Source: a virus
DNA: 37,616 nucleotides
Direction: 5' to 3' (one strand)
IMG/VR virus record: IMGVR_UViG_3300037247_000346
Span: 1 to 37,616 of that record
In this document: positions 13,413-22,696 of the stretch, piece after piece
How the letters are laid out: each line of letters begins with the position of its first letter
How positions within the stretch are numbered: position 1 is the stretch's first letter
Translations under genes and position numbers: made by a program
The notes under the pieces: generated by a model
What the model saw: only the letters and a program-made list of their open reading frames with translations
Database searches by the model: none
What the model was told of the DNA's origin: nothing

Positions 13413-15557
13413 GTGGCAAGAGCTATCACGATACAGACGAACCTGACCGGCGGGGAGCTTGACCCGAAGCTCTTGGCTCGCGTCGATACGCAGCGTTATA
13501 AGAATGCGGTCGCGTCCTGTATCAATGCCGTTGTCCTTGCAAGCGGCGGCGTGACGAGGCGTGCAGGGCTGCGATTCACGAACGATAGCGGTGCAGTCAC
13601 CGTCAATCCCATCGAGTTTAACATCTTCCGCGCCGACCTTTCGCCTCCGGTTGTTCAGGGCTATTTGATCGAATTCAGGAGTGATGACACAATCCATTTT
13701 TATACGAACGCTGCAAGGATAGGGGTTGTTAGCATTGCGAGCCCGTTCACTTCCGATATAGACCTGATTCGTTATGAGCAGTTCGATAACGTGCTATATC
13801 TGTTTCACCCGGATTTTCCACCGCAGCAGCTTACACGCACGGATGATAATACTTGGGTGATTACGCCGGTTGTCTTTACGTTCCCGCCGGTTCTCGATAC
13901 CGAGACAGAGCAGAGCGTGACAAGCATTACCCGCGTAAGCACGACGGCGACCGTGACGATGGGCGCGGCGCATGGGTACGCGACAGGGCAAACCGTCAGG
14001 ATCGCCGGGGCCAACGAATCGGATTACAACGGCGACTTTCAGATAACCGTCACAAGCGATACAGTCTTTACTTACACGGTATCAGGTGCGCCCGCCACCC
14101 CCGCGACCGGCACGATCACGGCGCAAAGAATCATCGGCATAACACGGTCAGGAACAACCGCCACCGTCAATACCGGTCAGGCGCATGGATTCTTGACAGG
14201 GCATATCGCCGCCATCGCCGGTGCGGTAGAGACAGACTACAACGGGGATTTTCAGATAACCGTAACAAGTACGACGGAATTCACTTACACCGTTAGCGGC
14301 TCACCTTCAACCCCGGCAACTGGCACGATAACGGCGGGCAGAGTGTTTTGGGGTACTACCGGCTACCCGAATTCCGGAACCTTCTTTGAGCAACGCATGG
14401 TCGTGGGCGGGGTAGTAACGCATCCACAGACGGTTTTCGGAAGCGAGAGCGGCGTTATTTTAAACTTTGTAACCGGTACGGCTGATTCAGACCCGTTCGA
14501 GTTTGTGCTTGCGGCTGCGACTTCAAGGATTTTGCACCTTGCGGCGACTACCGTAATAATCGTTATGACTTTCGACAAAGAGATAACCATTCAGGGCGGC
14601 GTAGAGAGACCCCTGACACCGACGAATTTTCAAATTAAGGTGCACACTCCCTATGGTTCGCGTACCAATGTACGCCCGATAATCATAGCCGGTGAAGTTA
14701 TCTTCGTCACGAAGCACGGAAAGAAGGTGCGGCTACTCTCGGACAAGATAGACAGCACCACGCAGAAGAAAGCACCGGATATTAGCCTTGTATCGGCTCA
14801 CCTTTCGAAGCTTGGTATTATCGATATGGCTTATCAACTTGAACCGGACAGCGTTATCTGGATGGTAACGAGTACCGGAAAGCTTCTGTCTGTGACATTC
14901 GACCGGGAAACGGAATTGCTTGCGTGGGCCCCGCACACGACCGACGGCCTCTTTAAAAGTGTATCAGTTATTCCGCACAACGACACAGATGAGGTTTGGG
15001 TCGCCGTAGAGCGCACCATAAACTCTATAACTTCGACATATATCGAGGTAATGGATTCAGACCTTCAAACGGATGCAGCCAAGACCGATTCGGATTCACC
15101 GGCAAAGGTTACATGGTCAGGGTTCGATCACCTTGAAGGCGAAACGGTGGACATTGTAGCGGACGACGTGGTTATCCCGCAGCAGGTCGTTTCAAGCGGG
15201 TCAATAACTATTCCGGATGCCGCTCTCGCTATCGAGGTTGGGCTGCACTACAAGTCAACGGTCATAGACCTGCCACCGGAAGTTCCGACGAATCTAGGCA
15301 CGTCACAAGGACAGAAGATAAGCGTCAACCGTGCCGTTGCCCGGCTCTTTGAGAGCATCGGTCTAAAGATTAACGGCGTTGTGATTCCATTTAGAAAGTT
15401 CGGGCAAGACAACTTCGACGAAAAAGTACAGCCTTTTACCGGCGATAAAGAGGTTACTTTGCTCGGCGGTCAAAACGGAGTAGTTACTTTCGAGCAGGAT
15501 CAGCCATTGCCATTTACCCTCTTGGGTATCATCAAAGAGGTATCAGTCAATGGTTAA
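13413..15557 (+). CDS. Tail nozzle protein, gp12-like (tail tubular protein B)
   Basis: A 714-residue protein with a GTG start and AAGGGG upstream. The opening TNLTGGELDPKLLARVDTQRYKNAV, written here only in part as GGELDPKLLARVDTQRY, is typical of short-tail nozzle/stabilisation proteins; so are NVLYLFHPDFPPQQLTR and the later TYIEVMD segment. It forms the hexameric tail end through which DNA exits. Residues 169-310 are two tandem copies of a ~71-residue beta module inserted after the first domain. The gene overlaps the next by 8 bases. Confidence 0.85.
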   Translation: MARAITIQTNLTGGELDPKLLARVDTQRYKNAVASCINAVVLASGGVTRRAGLRFTNDSGAVTVNPIEFNIFRADLSPPVVQGYLIEFRSDDTIHFYTNAARIGVVSIASPFTSDIDLIRYEQFDNVLYLFHPDFPPQQLTRTDDNTWVITPVVFTFPPVLDTETEQSVTSITRVSTTATVTMGAAHGYATGQTVRIAGANESDYNGDFQITVTSDTVFTYTVSGAPATPATGTITAQRIIGITRSGTTATVNTGQAHGFLTGHIAAIAGAVETDYNGDFQITVTSTTEFTYTVSGSPSTPATGTITAGRVFWGTTGYPNSGTFFEQRMVVGGVVTHPQTVFGSESGVILNFVTGTADSDPFEFVLAAATSRILHLAATTVIIVMTFDKEITIQGGVERPLTPTNFQIKVHTPYGSRTNVRPIIIAGEVIFVTKHGKKVRLLSDKIDSTTQKKAPDISLVSAHLSKLGIIDMAYQLEPDSVIWMVTSTGKLLSVTFDRETELLAWAPHTTDGLFKSVSVIPHNDTDEVWVAVERTINSITSTYIEVMDSDLQTDAAKTDSDSPAKVTWSGFDHLEGETVDIVADDVVIPQQVVSSGSITIPDAALAIEVGLHYKSTVIDLPPEVPTNLGTSQGQKISVNRAVARLFESIGLKINGVVIPFRKFGQDNFDEKVQPFTGDKEVTLLGGQNGVVTFEQDQPLPFTLLGIIKEVSVNG
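13917..14342 (+). repeat. Tandem duplication of a 71-residue module in the nozzle gene
   Basis: Residues 169-239 and 240-310 align without gaps. The shared core is DYNGDFQITVTS, followed by FTYTVSG and PATGTIT. Each unit is 213 bp. The protein match is closer than the DNA match, so the duplication is not recent. Modules with this pattern (ITR...TATV...HG...G...I.G) are often auto-annotated as FCCH-like and probably decorate the nozzle surface. Confidence 0.85.
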
Positions 15558-15921
15558 ATATATTCGGCGCATAGACGGAAAGTTTGAAGTTGCCGAGTAT
15601 GACTTTCTGAATTTTTATTACGAGCTTGTTTATCAGGGAACGTGTTACGCTTACGCGCATATCCAACTTGCGACGGTTGTGCATATCGCATATTGCCATA
15701 TCTATATGGAGCGATTCAGCGTAAGGGTTGTTAAGGAAATGCTATTGGATTGGGAAGTTTTACTACTCGATATGCGTTCCTTCGACATCGAAAAAGTTGT
15801 TGGCACAAAGGTTGACGGTATAAAATTATGGTCTAAGTTTGTCAAACTGTTAGGGTTCAAGGATATAGGGCCGAGCGTTCTTAATAACGAACCGTGCATG
15901 ATGGCGATAATGGAGCTTTGA
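15550..15921 (+). CDS. Hypothetical protein between nozzle and internal virion genes (123 residues)
   Basis: It starts MVKYIRRIDGKFEVAEYDF with AAAGAGGT upstream and overlaps the nozzle gene by 8 bases. The middle contains the strand/helix pattern CHIYMERFSVRVVKEMLLDW and then KLWSKFVKLLGFKDIGP, which resembles GNAT-type small proteins found at this place in related podoviruses, but the acetyl-CoA loop is not evident. A structural role is equally possible. Confidence 0.65.
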   Translation: MVKYIRRIDGKFEVAEYDFLNFYYELVYQGTCYAYAHIQLATVVHIAYCHIYMERFSVRVVKEMLLDWEVLLLDMRSFDIEKVVGTKVDGIKLWSKFVKLLGFKDIGPSVLNNEPCMMAIMEL

Positions 15922-15922
15922 C

Positions 15923-16426
15923 ATGGGTATAGGCATAGCAGCAGCAGGTTTATTTCTTTCAGTAACGCAAACGCAACAAGCGAGAAGGAGAGCTAAGAGC
16001 GAACAGGCGCGAGGCATAGCCTTTGATGCCCGAACCGCTAGGCTTGAATCGAAAGCGATCCTTGAGGAAGCCGAGTTGGAGGCTACCGAGATACGTCGTG
16101 AGGGCGAGTTACTTGGCAAGAAGCAGACAGCCCTTACCGCGAAGGCCGGGCTTAAGCTTGGGCGAGGGACGGCAGCAGATATACAGGCAGAAACCAGACG
16201 CTTGACAGCAAAGGATGTTTCCACCACGCTTGAAGCGGCGCAGAGAAAAAGCAAGCAGCTCTTAGAGACTTTTCCCGAAGGCGGAGTTGCGACCGTAGAA
16301 AGGAGAAAGCTAGAACAATTACGCGCAAGCGAGGCGGAATTAACAGCCTTGCAAAGTGGCGCGCCTTCAAATGCGAATTTTATTAGAAGTCCAAAGAAAC
16401 CACGGACAGCCCTTACAGGATTATAA
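15923..16426 (+). CDS. Internal virion protein, gp14-like
   Basis: At 167 residues it opens with a hydrophobic helix (MGIGIAAAGLFLSVTQ), then a long charged helical region (EAELEATEIRREGELLGKKQ) and a Gly-rich bend (AGLKLGRGTAADI). T7 gp14 has this layout and is ejected into the outer membrane. Order gp14-, gp15-, gp16-like matches T7. Confidence 0.7.
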   Translation: MGIGIAAAGLFLSVTQTQQARRRAKSEQARGIAFDARTARLESKAILEEAELEATEIRREGELLGKKQTALTAKAGLKLGRGTAADIQAETRRLTAKDVSTTLEAAQRKSKQLLETFPEGGVATVERRKLEQLRASEAELTALQSGAPSNANFIRSPKKPRTALTGL

Positions 16427-16429
16427 GAT

Positions 16430-18133
16430 ATGGCTATTAAAATACCGGGAGCGGCAGAAGTAGGACTTGGAAGGCGTACGCCGGGGGCGATTGCCGAAGG
16501 TTTGCCGCGTCCTGTTCGTGAGATACCAGGCATCGGTTTTGATATAGCGCGGGCGGGCTTACAGTTTGTCGGGGCCGTGGTCAGCGAACAGCAAATACGG
16601 GCTGAAAAGGTTGATAGAGCAGCGAGAGACGAAGCTGTCAGCCGTGCGAATACAAACATAATAGGCTTGCAGGGATCGATGGCGCGGGAATCTAAGAGTA
16701 TCCTTGCAAATCCCGACCTTGATGTTGCAGGTAGAAAAACAGCTTTCAATAAAATGCTTGCCGAAACAGATGGGGAGTTCAGGAAGATTGTTCCTCAAGA
16801 GCTTCAAGTTAAATTAGAACCTATGTTGAAGCGAACTAGCGAAGCGGTTACTACTGCTTTTGCCGATGCAATAGCCGGTCAAGTTAAAGATGCGCGGGTT
16901 GCTGATTTAGAAACGACTTTACGAGAAGTAGAGACTTTCACATCGGAAAACCCCGGCTTTGAGCAAGAGGCAAAGAAACAGGCGCACATATTGATTGATG
17001 CTTCACCGGAAGCCGCTACGATAAAAGTGGAGCGTAAGAAGAAAATTGACCGCACTATCGATTCCAATACGGTAAAGAACGAGCTTGTCTTGGGCGATCC
17101 GAAGGTTGTCCTTGAACGGTTGCGGGAGAAAACCAAGAGCGGGGCTTTCGCTAATTACCGAGGCTTGACTTCGGCAGATAGAACGGCGTTTACAAGTCAA
17201 GCGCAGGATGCCGCAACGACCAATACCGGATTTAAGATAGCAAACGATCTTTGGGATACGCAGGGGCCGAAAGACAAGTTTGATCTTATAGACATAGAGA
17301 AGTTGACCGAGACAGCTAGAGGCCGGGCCACTTCGGAACGCGCTGCAAAAGCGGCAGTAACTAGGCTGCGTGAACGTGCCACGCTTCATAATCAGGCCCG
17401 CAATGCGACCATCACTTCCCACGAGGCAGCTATTTGGGAGGCTCACGATAACAAAGTTAAGAGTGCCGGGATTTTCAAGATGCGGGAATTTACAGACCTG
17501 CCCGCCCCGGAACGTAAGGCGATTGAGCGCGAGCTTGAATTAATTAGCGAACGCATGAGTAAGGGAGAAACCCTTACCTTGAAAGCGAATCAACGTGATA
17601 GGTACGATGAATTAGTGAGTGATCCGGCTTTGCTTCGCGCTACTGATATATCGGCAGAGTTTAGAAACCGGAAAATAGATGAATCCGGACGCAACGCCTT
17701 ACAGAAGTTAAAGGAGGTAGGAACACTTCAAACGGTACAGGCAAAAGAGGCCCAAGCTTTACTTAGGGACGCAGAGCGTAACGGCTTATATGACCCTGAT
17801 GATGATGTCAATAACAGCAGACTATTCACGGCGGACGTAGAAACCTTGAAGGAATATATAGTGGAGCATCCCAACGCAGACCCCTTTGCTTTTGTGGAAG
17901 AATTATTGAAGCCGCCCGAATCGCAGTTTATTAAAAAGCTTCTCAAGGTTTTGACTTTTGGGGGGCCGACAACGCGAGGCTTTAAAACACCGAGAGAGAT
18001 CAAAGCGGAGCGTATAAGGGGTTTAACGGGTAAGACTTTGGATAGAGCGGGCGCGCAAAGGTTTCTTGATCTTGCAAACGGTGATCCTGTTAAGGCGCGC
18101 GAACTGGCGCGAGAGGATGGGTTTAGTTTCTAA
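16430..18133 (+). CDS. Internal virion protein, gp15-like
   Basis: A 567-residue, almost entirely helical, charged protein (for example SERAAKAAVTRLRERATLHN and LELISERMSKGETLTLKANQ), in the T7 gp15 position. The opening MAIKIPGAAEVGLGRRTPG is a short hydrophobic/Gly segment common to this class. The C-terminus (AGAQRFLDLANGDPVKAREL) is shared with core proteins of other podoviruses. It likely forms part of the DNA-ejection tunnel. Confidence 0.7.
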   Translation: MAIKIPGAAEVGLGRRTPGAIAEGLPRPVREIPGIGFDIARAGLQFVGAVVSEQQIRAEKVDRAARDEAVSRANTNIIGLQGSMARESKSILANPDLDVAGRKTAFNKMLAETDGEFRKIVPQELQVKLEPMLKRTSEAVTTAFADAIAGQVKDARVADLETTLREVETFTSENPGFEQEAKKQAHILIDASPEAATIKVERKKKIDRTIDSNTVKNELVLGDPKVVLERLREKTKSGAFANYRGLTSADRTAFTSQAQDAATTNTGFKIANDLWDTQGPKDKFDLIDIEKLTETARGRATSERAAKAAVTRLRERATLHNQARNATITSHEAAIWEAHDNKVKSAGIFKMREFTDLPAPERKAIERELELISERMSKGETLTLKANQRDRYDELVSDPALLRATDISAEFRNRKIDESGRNALQKLKEVGTLQTVQAKEAQALLRDAERNGLYDPDDDVNNSRLFTADVETLKEYIVEHPNADPFAFVEELLKPPESQFIKKLLKVLTFGGPTTRGFKTPREIKAERIRGLTGKTLDRAGAQRFLDLANGDPVKARELAREDGFSF

Positions 18134-18202
18134 TGTTCTATTCTATGACAAGCAGTGCAAAGCCAATGAACATTAAGGTAATATAGCATAAGGAAGGGTA
18201 AG

Positions 18203-21200
18203 TTGCCAACAGATATATTCGACATAGTAGCGGCAGAGCCCGCAGGGGATATATTCGATCAGGTTGCCGGTGGTATCACAGCCCCCGCCCTGCCGCCCGC
18301 TCCTGATATGCGTATACCTGCATGGAAAGAAATAAGGGAAGAATTACCGGATAGTCTTTTGAAGAACGAAAAGGCTATTAAAAATTCATTATCGATTGCT
18401 GCCACCCATGACATATCGCCTGACCAAGCACTTGATCTGCGCGAACCTTACGAGGAAGAAGTCAACGAATCTTCTTTGTATGATAAAGCGCAGGGAGCTT
18501 TCAAGGCCGGTATCGGTGACGTGTATAGTACCGCCGGTAATACGATGAGGTGGCTTGGTGCTTCGGATGAATTCACCAGTACATATATCGACTTTGGCGA
18601 ACGGCTTAGAACAGCATATCTCCCGCCAACCGATCAGAGCGAGTTTACATGGCGGAAGTTTGCCGATCCTGAATGGTGGGCGACGACCGGGGCGCGTTCC
18701 GTACCTTTCGTGTTGTCGCTTATTCCGGCGGCGATAGTCGGGGCTTACGCGGGCGCGGCTGCTGCGAGCGGTGCTGCTGTAGTTATAGGATTAGGGGCTT
18801 TCGGTACGACGGTATTAACTACCATCGGCGGGGCAACCGGCGCAGCCTTGTTGGGTAGGCCGGTTGAATCGGCGTTTGAAGCCGGGGCTGTATTTGAAGA
18901 AGCAAAGGCGAGGGGTATGACGGACGCGGAAGCCGATGCTGCTGCTGATAACACATTTTGGGGGAATATGACTTTGACCGGGGTCGATGCCGCCCAATTC
19001 GCTTTAGCGTTTACGCCGTTAAAGATTATGGGGCCGAGCGCAAACGCATCGTTGGCAAGGCGGATACTTGCTACAATCTTTAAGGTTGGGGGTGTGGGTG
19101 TTATCGAGGGCGTGGAAGAACGGATACAAGAATTTATAAGTATAAAGGCTCTTGGGGATGAAGTGGACTTTTTCGACGTGAATGACCCCCGGCTGAATGA
19201 GGCAAGCGCACTCGGTATGATATTCGGTACAGGTTTAGGTGGATCGGGTAGCGTCTATACAGGGTTGACAAAGCGAGTTGTCAATTCTATGCCTGACGAC
19301 GTTAAGGCCGACTTTGAAACAAACAAGGCTGCTGCTGTAACGGATGGCGCAACCGAAGAAGTTGCCGAGCTTAAAGCCCTTGATGCTATATCTGAAACTC
19401 CCGAAGGCAAGGCGCACGTTGAAAACGTCTTAAATAATCTCAAAGAGGGTGTCGATATAGGTAAGCCGGTCGAGGCGGCCCCGGTGGAAGAAGTAGTCGT
19501 ACCGGAAGCTCCGACCGCCGAAGAAGAAATAGTAGCCGCCGATGCTGTAATCGACCTCGTTATTGAGGGTACGGAGTTTGATACCCTGACCGACGAAGAA
19601 GTAGCGGTAGCGATTGGGGCTGTAGAAGCCCCTGTAACCCCCGCAGAGGCCGAAGCCATACCGGAAGTCCTACCGGAGGCCGAACCCCCCGTGCATGGGC
19701 TTGTGGAGGGCGTGGGCGTTGATGTAGACATCTTGAACAAGACCAAAGCCGAGTTACGGGCAGGATTACAGAGCTTTGTCGATGATTTCCAGCAGTTGAG
19801 GAAAACAGGACAGGTCAAGGAAGCTAAACTGGTTAGGGATAATATTCAAAAAATCATAGATGAGAAAGGCCTTGATGCGGATACGGTATTTGGGGTTGCG
19901 CCTGAAATAGTTGAACAGCGGAAAATAATAGCCGAGGCCGAGGCAAGGCAGCGTATCGAGCAGATAGAAAGGCTCAAACCCACCCTTCCCGCCCGGGCTG
20001 TTAAGGGGCAGATTCGACGTGCCACAGGCATTGTGAAGGTCTCAAGGATGATCCGTGAGGATAAAGCACTTGCTGCGGCTTGGAAGAAGGCCGAGCAAAG
20101 CGCAAGGATTGCGTTTAGAGAAGGGAATAGAGAAGGGGTTGCAATCGAGCGCGATAGGCTGAAAGAGATATTCGCCGAAGCGCGCTCGCGTGTTGAGCAG
20201 ACAACAAAGGTTGGTAAGCTTAAGAATTCCATACTTAAAGAGATTAAGACCGCAAAGCCTAAGAAGCGAGCCGGTAAACCGATTGGCAAGTTTACGGCAG
20301 ACGTGCAGAGGATACTTGACAGATTCGGTGAGGCGGTGAAGCTTTCGCAGGAACAGGCCATAGATAAGATTGCCGACAACCTCGATAAGTTTGTTGGTTC
20401 GGAAATGCCGGATTCCGTTATATTGGAAAACCGCGTTCTTGATATGATTGTGCGACTTAGGTATAGGGCCGGGGAGCCGGGCGTGCCTCCGCTAAGAAGG
20501 CGATTTACAGTCGGCGAGCTTGAAACGCTCTTAGAAGGGATTAAGGAGATGAAGGTCGGCGGTAAGGCCATTGCCGAGTTAAAGAAATTGAATCGTAAGG
20601 CCCGCGACCAGAAGCGTGTCGATGATGCAATTAGCGTTATCATGGGCGGTAAGGAGTTCCCGAAGGGGCTAGAAACGACAGGTGTGCGTCCTTCTACGAT
20701 TGCGCCGAAAGACTTTAAGGAATGGCTTAAGAAGTTCACAAGTACCGCCGGAATTCATTTTGTCGGGTGGAACGATTTAATGGATATGCTCTCGGCTAGA
20801 GACAAAACTTCGGAGCCGGGGCAGAGCAAGTTGAATCAGATGGCGGAAGTTCATACGCAAGAAAACATTGAGAAGGGCAACCGGACAAAAGCATCTCAAG
20901 AGATTGCGAGGATTGCGCGAGCGGCTTTTGGTTTTACTTCCGACCGTGAAATGCTTACGCAATTTAATCTTGATGCGAAGGAAATAGAGATCGGGCAATT
21001 CCCTAACGCAAAAGGTACGCTTGTCAATCTTGTTATGACGAAGGCTGAAGCTCGCAAGTTTATCATGGAGTATAGCGATCCGGCTTTGCGCGAAACCTTC
21101 CATGAGGGGATGAATTTTACCGACGATATGATACAGGCGATAAGAGGTGTCTTGACGGCGCAGGACTTAACCTTCATTGAAAGCCAACTTGAATTCTATC

Positions 21201-22696
21201 GACAGTATTATGATCGCGTCAATGCCGTATATCGTGAAGCTTACGGGGTAGATTTGCCTTTTAATCAATTCTATTCTCCGATAAGACGTGAAGGGTTTGT
21301 TGAACCCGAAGGGCTTTATGGGGCGTTCTTGGACGAAATCTCTTATCGTCGTTCGGTGGGGTCTGGTAGCCTCAAGTCGAGGGTAAAGAATCTTCGGCGC
21401 ATATCTTCACAAAGTGATGTGAATGTGCTAGAGCGTCATATTGCGGAAATGGAACACTTCATTGCGTGGAGCGAAAAGGTGCGCGAGCTTAACACGGTTT
21501 TCAAAAACCCCCAAGTGCGCACCGCGATCAACCTGCACCATTCAAAAAATATGTTGGGCGTGATAGATAAATTCATTAATGACTTTACGCGCGGCGGTAT
21601 AGAAACATCGAACCGGCTTAATTGGCTTGATAAGATCAGGGGTAATTTTACGCGCTCTGTTCTTGCTGTAAAACCCACCATGACTATCAAGCAGCTTACG
21701 TCTGTGATGGCTTATATGGAGGTTATGCCTGTAACAGACTTCGTGAAAGGTGTTGCTGATTTTTGGTCTGCACCGCTTGAAAAGGTGAGGTTTCTTAAAA
21801 AGAACAGCGTATGGTTTGCCGAGCGCGGCAAGTTTATGGAGCGTGACGTTAAGACCGCTATGCAGATGAAAGAGTTTAATTCATACCGTAAGACGCGGGG
21901 CTTCTTTGATTCCCTGATGCTCAACGTCACCCTTGGAGATCAGGGGGCTATCGCTATCGGTGGATGGTCGTACTTCCAATACCTGATGAAGAAAAAAGGA
22001 TTATCACAACAAGCGGCTTTGACAGAATTTGAGCGGTTTAGCGAAATGACACAGCAGAGTGCAGACTTTTCTATACAGTCGGATTTTCAGCGTAGAGGAT
22101 CGATTGCAAAACTGTTCTCGATGTTCTTGTCGGCCCCGAACCTGTATATGCGTAAAGAAATGGGGGCAGTAAGAAACCTTTTGGCAGGGCGTGGTTCACC
22201 GCTTGGACACGCCAAGACTATATTTATATACCATGTACTGTTGCCGTCGATTTTTCAGCTTGTCACGGATGCTTTTAATTGGGATAAGGACAATCAGAAA
22301 AGGGCGGTTATTTTGGGGCCGCTTAATGGCCTGTTTATTATAGGCGAAGGGATTGAGTTTGTTGTTAGCAAGGCTCTTGGGGTGCGCGCTTTCGGAACAG
22401 AGGTTGCACCTTACGCGATTGCAAAAGATTTCGGCAAGTTTATCACCGAGGCAATCCGGTTGATTTCCGAGGGTGATTTGACCGATGAAGAATTCTATCG
22501 CGGAACAAGAGGTCTTGCCGGGAGCGTTGGCGCGGTGACAGGGCTACCCTTAAAGCAAGCGGTTGACCTTACAAAAGCAAGTTCGGATTTTGTCGATGGT
22601 GAATACGAGAAAGCCTTTAAGGAGTTTATCGGATATTCGCCTTTCGTGGTTGAGCAGCACGATAAAACAAGGAAAGGGCAGGTTGGCGCACGATGA
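18203..22696 (+). CDS. Large internal virion (ejection) protein, gp16-like
   Basis: With 1497 residues it is the largest gene. A TTG start follows GGAAGGG. Residues 167-218 are hydrophobic and Ala/Gly-rich (VLSLIPAAIVGAYAGAAAAS) and could insert in membrane. Residues ~390-510 are acidic (EEEIVAADAVIDLVIEG). A lysine/glutamate-rich helical middle follows (RKIIAEAEARQRIEQIERL in part), and the C-terminal part FSEMTQQSADFSIQSDFQR is typical of podoviral core proteins. I see no clear transglycosylase motif. By analogy with T7 it spans the envelope and reels in DNA. Confidence 0.75.
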   Translation: MPTDIFDIVAAEPAGDIFDQVAGGITAPALPPAPDMRIPAWKEIREELPDSLLKNEKAIKNSLSIAATHDISPDQALDLREPYEEEVNESSLYDKAQGAFKAGIGDVYSTAGNTMRWLGASDEFTSTYIDFGERLRTAYLPPTDQSEFTWRKFADPEWWATTGARSVPFVLSLIPAAIVGAYAGAAAASGAAVVIGLGAFGTTVLTTIGGATGAALLGRPVESAFEAGAVFEEAKARGMTDAEADAAADNTFWGNMTLTGVDAAQFALAFTPLKIMGPSANASLARRILATIFKVGGVGVIEGVEERIQEFISIKALGDEVDFFDVNDPRLNEASALGMIFGTGLGGSGSVYTGLTKRVVNSMPDDVKADFETNKAAAVTDGATEEVAELKALDAISETPEGKAHVENVLNNLKEGVDIGKPVEAAPVEEVVVPEAPTAEEEIVAADAVIDLVIEGTEFDTLTDEEVAVAIGAVEAPVTPAEAEAIPEVLPEAEPPVHGLVEGVGVDVDILNKTKAELRAGLQSFVDDFQQLRKTGQVKEAKLVRDNIQKIIDEKGLDADTVFGVAPEIVEQRKIIAEAEARQRIEQIERLKPTLPARAVKGQIRRATGIVKVSRMIREDKALAAAWKKAEQSARIAFREGNREGVAIERDRLKEIFAEARSRVEQTTKVGKLKNSILKEIKTAKPKKRAGKPIGKFTADVQRILDRFGEAVKLSQEQAIDKIADNLDKFVGSEMPDSVILENRVLDMIVRLRYRAGEPGVPPLRRRFTVGELETLLEGIKEMKVGGKAIAELKKLNRKARDQKRVDDAISVIMGGKEFPKGLETTGVRPSTIAPKDFKEWLKKFTSTAGIHFVGWNDLMDMLSARDKTSEPGQSKLNQMAEVHTQENIEKGNRTKASQEIARIARAAFGFTSDREMLTQFNLDAKEIEIGQFPNAKGTLVNLVMTKAEARKFIMEYSDPALRETFHEGMNFTDDMIQAIRGVLTAQDLTFIESQLEFYRQYYDRVNAVYREAYGVDLPFNQFYSPIRREGFVEPEGLYGAFLDEISYRRSVGSGSLKSRVKNLRRISSQSDVNVLERHIAEMEHFIAWSEKVRELNTVFKNPQVRTAINLHHSKNMLGVIDKFINDFTRGGIETSNRLNWLDKIRGNFTRSVLAVKPTMTIKQLTSVMAYMEVMPVTDFVKGVADFWSAPLEKVRFLKKNSVWFAERGKFMERDVKTAMQMKEFNSYRKTRGFFDSLMLNVTLGDQGAIAIGGWSYFQYLMKKKGLSQQAALTEFERFSEMTQQSADFSIQSDFQRRGSIAKLFSMFLSAPNLYMRKEMGAVRNLLAGRGSPLGHAKTIFIYHVLLPSIFQLVTDAFNWDKDNQKRAVILGPLNGLFIIGEGIEFVVSKALGVRAFGTEVAPYAIAKDFGKFITEAIRLISEGDLTDEEFYRGTRGLAGSVGAVTGLPLKQAVDLTKASSDFVDGEYEKAFKEFIGYSPFVVEQHDKTRKGQVGAR

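Noticed and set aside
15850-16749. 299-residue minus-strand frame
   Set aside because: It is antisense to the gp14- and gp15-like genes and has a Ser/Ala-rich composition typical of a shadow frame.
19846-20739. 297-residue minus-strand frame
   Set aside because: It is antisense to the large ejection protein gene and shows no family pattern.
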